NCBI GenBank assembly: GCA_947846985.1
Contig: CANTUZ010000007.1
Span: 32,864,355-32,928,354 of the forward strand
DNA length: 64,000 nt
Source of the DNA: Fratercula arctica
Taxonomy: Eukaryota; Chordata; Aves; Charadriiformes; Alcidae
Direction: 5' to 3'
A program made the position numbers and the translations under genes. The stretch's first letter is position 1. Each line of letters starts with the position of its first letter. Below are positions 59,362 through 64,000 of the stretch, piece after piece. The notes beneath the pieces were generated by a model that was not told where the DNA came from, searched no databases, and was given only the letters and a program-made list of their open reading frames with translations.

Positions 59362-62300
59362 GTGAGTGCGGCCCCGGACGGTGTCACGGCCTCCTGGGAA
59401 GAGAGGGGGGGTGCGGGGAGGGGGTCCGCTGCGCTACGTGTCCCCTCAGCGCGGGGGCGGGTCCCACCGGCTGAGGCGCGGGGCGGGGGCGCCCCGTCCC
59501 TCGGCGCCCTGTGGGGGATCCAGGCCCGAAAAGAGCAGCTGGGACTCGGCCGCGGGTCTCTCCGCACCGCGCGGCGGAGCAGCGAGGAAGGGTGGTGAGG
59601 CCCCCCGGCTCCCAGCGGAACCGCGGCGTGTGGCTTCTCCGGGGGGAGGCGGCGTGGGCTCCGGGGGGTGAGCAGGGGGTGACTCGGCGTTTCGGCAGCA
59701 GACCGACCCACCGACCGAGGGCTCTGAGCCCAGGACGGCATTTCCTGCTCAGCCGCCTCACTGCAAACTGCTCCTGCCCGCCGGATTTTTCCCGGCGCTA
59801 GGCAAACAGCGGTGCGGCAGCCGCACCAGCGCGCCTGTGGCTCCCTTTAGGATGCAGGCGGTGCCGGCGGGCTGGGCAGGGTCAGGCTGCTGAGGGCAAG
59901 CGCGACAGGCTGTGCTGACCGGTGGGCACCGCGCCTCGGGGAGATCTCCTTGCTGCTCGGTGTACAGTAAGTGTGCGCTCACTGGTGGGCCTGAAAAAGT
60001 ACCTCTGCTGCCACTGGCGATCCTCAGAGAAAGACTTGTGATGAATTTGAATGCACAAGTTACGGAGCCTCTTCCCCGAGACCCTTCCCCCCCCTCCCCC
60101 ACATCTGAGCTGCTTAACTTGTACCTCTGAAACGTCTTACTTGGTGTTTTGCCTTGTGATGGCAGTACTGTGTACACAAGTACATTTTTCTGATGTTTTC
60201 ACTAAAAACATAGTGTAAGTATTCTGGACAAATAGTTGTTAACGATACTTTAGGGTAAAATCTCACTAAAATGAGCAAGAACAAACCCAACTTAACTGTT
60301 GCTTCTCTGTATGCATGGAAATTGCTGGTGATTATTAGTGAAAAGTTTCTTTAAATCTTTTATGCAGTCACCGAAGGTTGCATGTCTGTACTTAAATACT
60401 TGTTGAATTGTATTTCTGAATGTAAACAGAGCAAGAAATAATTTTTTTCTCTTTGGCAATGTGGAAGTTAGTGTAAGCACAAACACAATTTGATTAAATT
60501 GATAATTACAGTGTACTTTGTAGAGAAAAGACCTAAACCTTTTTTCCTTCCCAGGTGGTGAACTGGGAAAGTAAAAACTAGCGTTACATGTCATTTACTG
60601 TTTTATTCTTCTTATTTTCACTTAAATAATGTATTCCGCGTTGTTCTGCCTTGTTTTTTGAGACTACGCTCAAGAATGAGGAGCCTCAGTTGGCCTTAGT
60701 ATGCTCGTATAACCAGGGTTTATAAACTATATTCTGTCCTCATATTTGCTGTGATTCTTTCAGGGGAACGTTCACGTTCTCCAAAAATCTGATTGGAAGA
60801 GGTAGTGGAAGGACACACAGAAGTAACAGGATTTGCTAAGAATTTTTCTCAAGTATTCCAAAACTCTTGTTAGAAGTGAAGTAGAATGGTTTTTCAAGGT
60901 GTTTTGTTTTGTTTTTTTTTCAGCTGGCTTGTATAGAAATCAGGTCCGTCAGAGCAGTTTCCATAGTCTGCTGACCAAGCAAGACTTGTTAAAATCTTGA
61001 GCAACATGAATTGCAACCTATTTAGAGTATCATGTAGCTGTCTGTGGCAGGTATTTATTATAGATGTGCAGTTTCTCCCTCAGTGATTAAGCCTCATATA
61101 TCTAGTCATACTTTCAAATGTAACTGTTTGCCAATGAGCGTAATAAAACCTTGTTCTTTTGCATTCGACCAGATCTCCTGTAACCCGTCCTCCGGCACTT
61201 CTGTAAGCGCAAGGGTGAGATGATACAGCTTTTTCCTTTTGTGCTGTCCTTTGCTCTTTTTCATATGTCTTAGCAGAGTTTTAGGGACAGTTACCTTTTT
61301 TCCATTTAATATAATTAGTAACTTATCTTTCTGCTGCCATAAATAAAGCAAGCTATAAAGTAGGACTCAGCCATTTAGAAATTTTATAGAATCCGGAGGC
61401 TGAAGTTAAATCAGACAGATTATGTTTCTGGCGTTTGTGCGATTTTTGCCTAGCTTTGACCTCTTTCAGTTTCAGAAGCTATAAATTCAAGATAACTATC
61501 TATAGAAGATTTTGGTGAAAACTGAAGTTGTACACTCAGCCAGAAACATTGTGTGCTTCCCAGTTAAGCATCCTTGTGGTCCTAGAACAGGCACAAAGCG
61601 TGTTCGTGGTGCACAGTGCTTTGTGCACCAATGCCTGGGTTAGCTCGGATACTAGAAGCACTGAAGTGTTTTTGGGGGGTAAGGTGAGAGTCTGGGTTTT
61701 TACCACTGTTTTAACTTTGTCTTCACATTGCTCATATTTTCTTTTTTTCTTCTTTTTTTTTTTTTTTTGGTAGTGTGAGGTTGTGAGTGACACTGACTTC
61801 ATCAACCCTTACCTTGCTTCAGATGTTTTACTTACAAAGACTGCTGTGAGCACATCAAAAAAAATGGTTCAGAGAGATGAATCCGAGTTTCTCACTCACC
61901 TTGCACCTGACCACTGTTTAATTTTCCTTTCTATAGGGAGCAATTGCTGTTGGCAGCAGAAATATTTTCTCTTTCTGTCGCTTCATTCACTTAATAGAAC
62001 ACTAGTTGACTTTCTTCAGGAAAATTAAATGTTTGGATTTTAACTTGCACACAGGCAACCCAAGCATTAAGCCTAAAAGCGTACCTGATAAAGACATATA
62101 AGGACTTATGACTGTCCCCAAATACTGTTTTGGTTTTAATTATCCTTTGTATGCCTCCTGTTCTGTCACTGAACATCACTCCTCCACACGTAGTCTACTG
62201 TGTTCGTTCCTGCACTATTGCAGAGCCAGATTATTTGTAGGGCTCTGCTGCTTCATTGATGGGATTAATATACAAACAAGGAAGTACTACTGGCTTGTGT

Positions 62301-64000
62301 ACTGCAAAACACAGGTGAAAGTCATGAAAGAGAATAGAAAATGGGAGTTTCCAAAGGTATTAAGCAGTAAACAGTAGAGAATACAGTAAGCTTTTACAGA
62401 GTTTGAAGCCAAAGCGCCTCGTAAGATGAAGCTGCTTTAGGTGATATTCCAAAACAGCAGCAGTTGGATTAAAGTCTTTTGGTTTCTTGTATTCTAACTA
62501 CGTAGCTGTTAGATAAATGGGGGAGGGCTGCCATTTGTTTGCATTGTCGGATCCTAAAATTCTTACAAATTGATGAAGGTGTTTTATAGATGGAGCAATG
62601 CATTGGTTAAGAATAAAACCATTATTGTTCTCTAAAACAACTTGTGATCCACATCAAGTTGATGATGTACCTGAAATGCTTGTAGACTTACTTCTGTCCA
62701 AACCTGACTAGAGGACAGATTGATTCTGTCTGTGATAGGCTGTTGTATGTCATTTTAGTTAGTTAGATGTGTCCGGTTGGGCTCGCAAAACACATTGTAA
62801 GTCAAGTACTTTTTGAAACTTTATCTGTACTTCAGCCTCGTGGGAGTATTCATTGCTTCCTGACTGTGGAGTTACAACTGTGTCTTTGTTTGCTCTCTGT
62901 GGACTGAGCATTCCTTAGGGAAGAACGGAGGTAATCAGTAAGGATCATATTTCAATATGATGACATGAAAGCATGTATTTTATTGGGTAGCTTTATAGCA
63001 GATGAGGCCAAGAAAGGACCTGCAATGTGAAGTTTGCTTAAAATACACTCTTCTGCTGTCTTAAAATTCTCATGTGTCAGGTGACAGCTCTATATTTCTG
63101 TGAGGTATGAACATTTACATGCAAATATTTGTGTGTGTGTTTCTAATAACACTGATCTTGTAAGAATAGGTGAGAAGTGAGATCTGTAATAACTCTCCGG
63201 ATAGAGTTGTCTTTTTCCTGTTCTTAGCAGGGATGAGTTATTGTTCCTGTTTTCTACTGACTATAGCATATTTAAAATTAACTTCTCAGACTATCTTCCA
63301 TGTTGTTTACATAGTGAAATTTTTTTCTTTTTTGACCTAGAAATTATAGTTAAATTCTCCCACAAGTTGGTGGCTTACAGAAATTTGCAATGTGTTCCTG
63401 ACTCTTAACATGAAATGGAATTAAAAGAAAAAATATGGTTTTCATCTATTGGAAATTTCAGTAATTCAGAAGTCTATACTGTCTTTATTTCTCATTGATT
63501 AAGCTTCAGCATTTAGTTTTGTGCATCAGTGGGGTAAACCTGTTTCTATGATGAAACATTCTTGTATTCTTACATGGTTTGTAGCATGTCTCAAACTGAA
63601 ACCAGAAACTTTCAGACCTTCCTTAACAAGGAACAGTTATGAAATGTCACCAAGGAGCGAGCGAATTAAGTGTTCACAATGTTTAATAACATTAATGTAA
63701 TTTAGTTTTCCCAGGTAAGTCCCCAGGGTAAAAAACCAAGTTACACACATGTTTACCTTTAGATGTTCTATTAATCATCAAAATTTGCTGTTGCCTCCAC
63801 TGCAGCCAAAGTGGAGTTGGCTGTGATCATTTTTCTGGTCACTAACCTCTCTGTCATTGGAAAAAATAATGCGAATTTTCAAAAGCTTAAAAATATCTGG
63901 AAATCACTTCCTCTGCCCTCTTTTTCCCCCTCTGCTACTTAACAGTATGCACTGAGCAAAAGAAGTCCTTTGCATTAGCCATTATTTCTACAAATTAATT
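59362..64000 (+). other. ATP7A: Probable ATP7A intron 1, no coding exon found
   Basis: GC-rich to about 59900, then AT-rich with a T run at 61752-61769. No CR1, tRNA or recognisable exon was seen. The human gene also has a very long first intron before the ATG exon. A minus-strand open frame at 61106-61351 is Lys-rich but unlike anything I know. Confidence 0.5.

Noticed and set aside
61106..61351. Minus-strand frame of about 81 codons, Lys-rich (KKSKGQHKRKK)
   Set aside because: No ATG at its start, no splice-site support, stop a few codons upstream and no family recognised; kept only as a note in the ATP7A intron entry.
61752..61769. T run as possible tail of a processed pseudogene
   Set aside because: No coding similarity on its 5' side in the minus orientation; simple homopolymer in an AT-rich intron.

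Overview
The window is vertebrate nuclear DNA, almost certainly from a bird. Introns are compact, seven CR1 LINE fragments are present (several with the avian-style ATTCTATG-type 3' end), and the protein-coding exons match the block ATRX - MAGT1 - COX7B - ATP7A in the order and orientation known from human Xq21.1. In birds this block is autosomal (chicken chromosome 4 / passerine 4A; established knowledge). The species cannot be fixed from the sequence alone.

Layout. Bases 1-37,000 hold the 5' part of ATRX on the minus strand: coding exons 1-10, with the helicase half lying beyond the left edge. The CpG-island promoter is at 36.4-37.3 kb. Bases 37.2-41.8 kb are intergenic with no gene found. 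Bases 41.8-54.6 kb hold the complete MAGT1 gene on the minus strand (10 coding exons, 328 codons), with its CpG-island promoter at 54.3-54.9 kb. A CR1 copy and an intron-containing tRNA-Leu(CAA) gene (minus strand) separate MAGT1 from COX7B. COX7B (plus strand, 3 exons, 78 codons) spans 56.2-58.5 kb. A further CpG island at 59.0-59.9 kb is most likely the promoter and non-coding first exon of ATP7A (plus strand); the rest of the window is its first intron. That last assignment rests on gene order and a strong splice donor, not on coding sequence.

Most exon boundaries were set by hand from GT/AG signals. Phase is continuous through all three coding genes. The MAGT1 and COX7B reading frames close exactly on stop codons, and most ATRX exon lengths equal the human ones as I remember them.

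The most interesting signal is at the end of ATRX exon 10. The reading frame runs on through the splice donor for 66 further codons, very rich in Lys/Arg, to a stop with an AATAAA downstream. This is the architecture expected for a truncated, intron-retaining ATRX isoform (compare mammalian ATRXt). Other points of note are a degenerate repeat of about 40-48 residues in the acidic/basic middle of ATRX, a G-quadruplex motif in the first intron of this G-quadruplex-binding protein's own gene, three evenly spaced CACGTG boxes at the presumed ATP7A promoter, a perfect 18-bp-stem hairpin in ATRX intron 1, and two CR1 copies lying tail to tail. The genes share no pathway: ATRX is a nuclear chromatin remodeller, MAGT1 an ER oxidoreductase subunit of the oligosaccharyltransferase, COX7B a mitochondrial respiratory subunit and ATP7A a copper pump.
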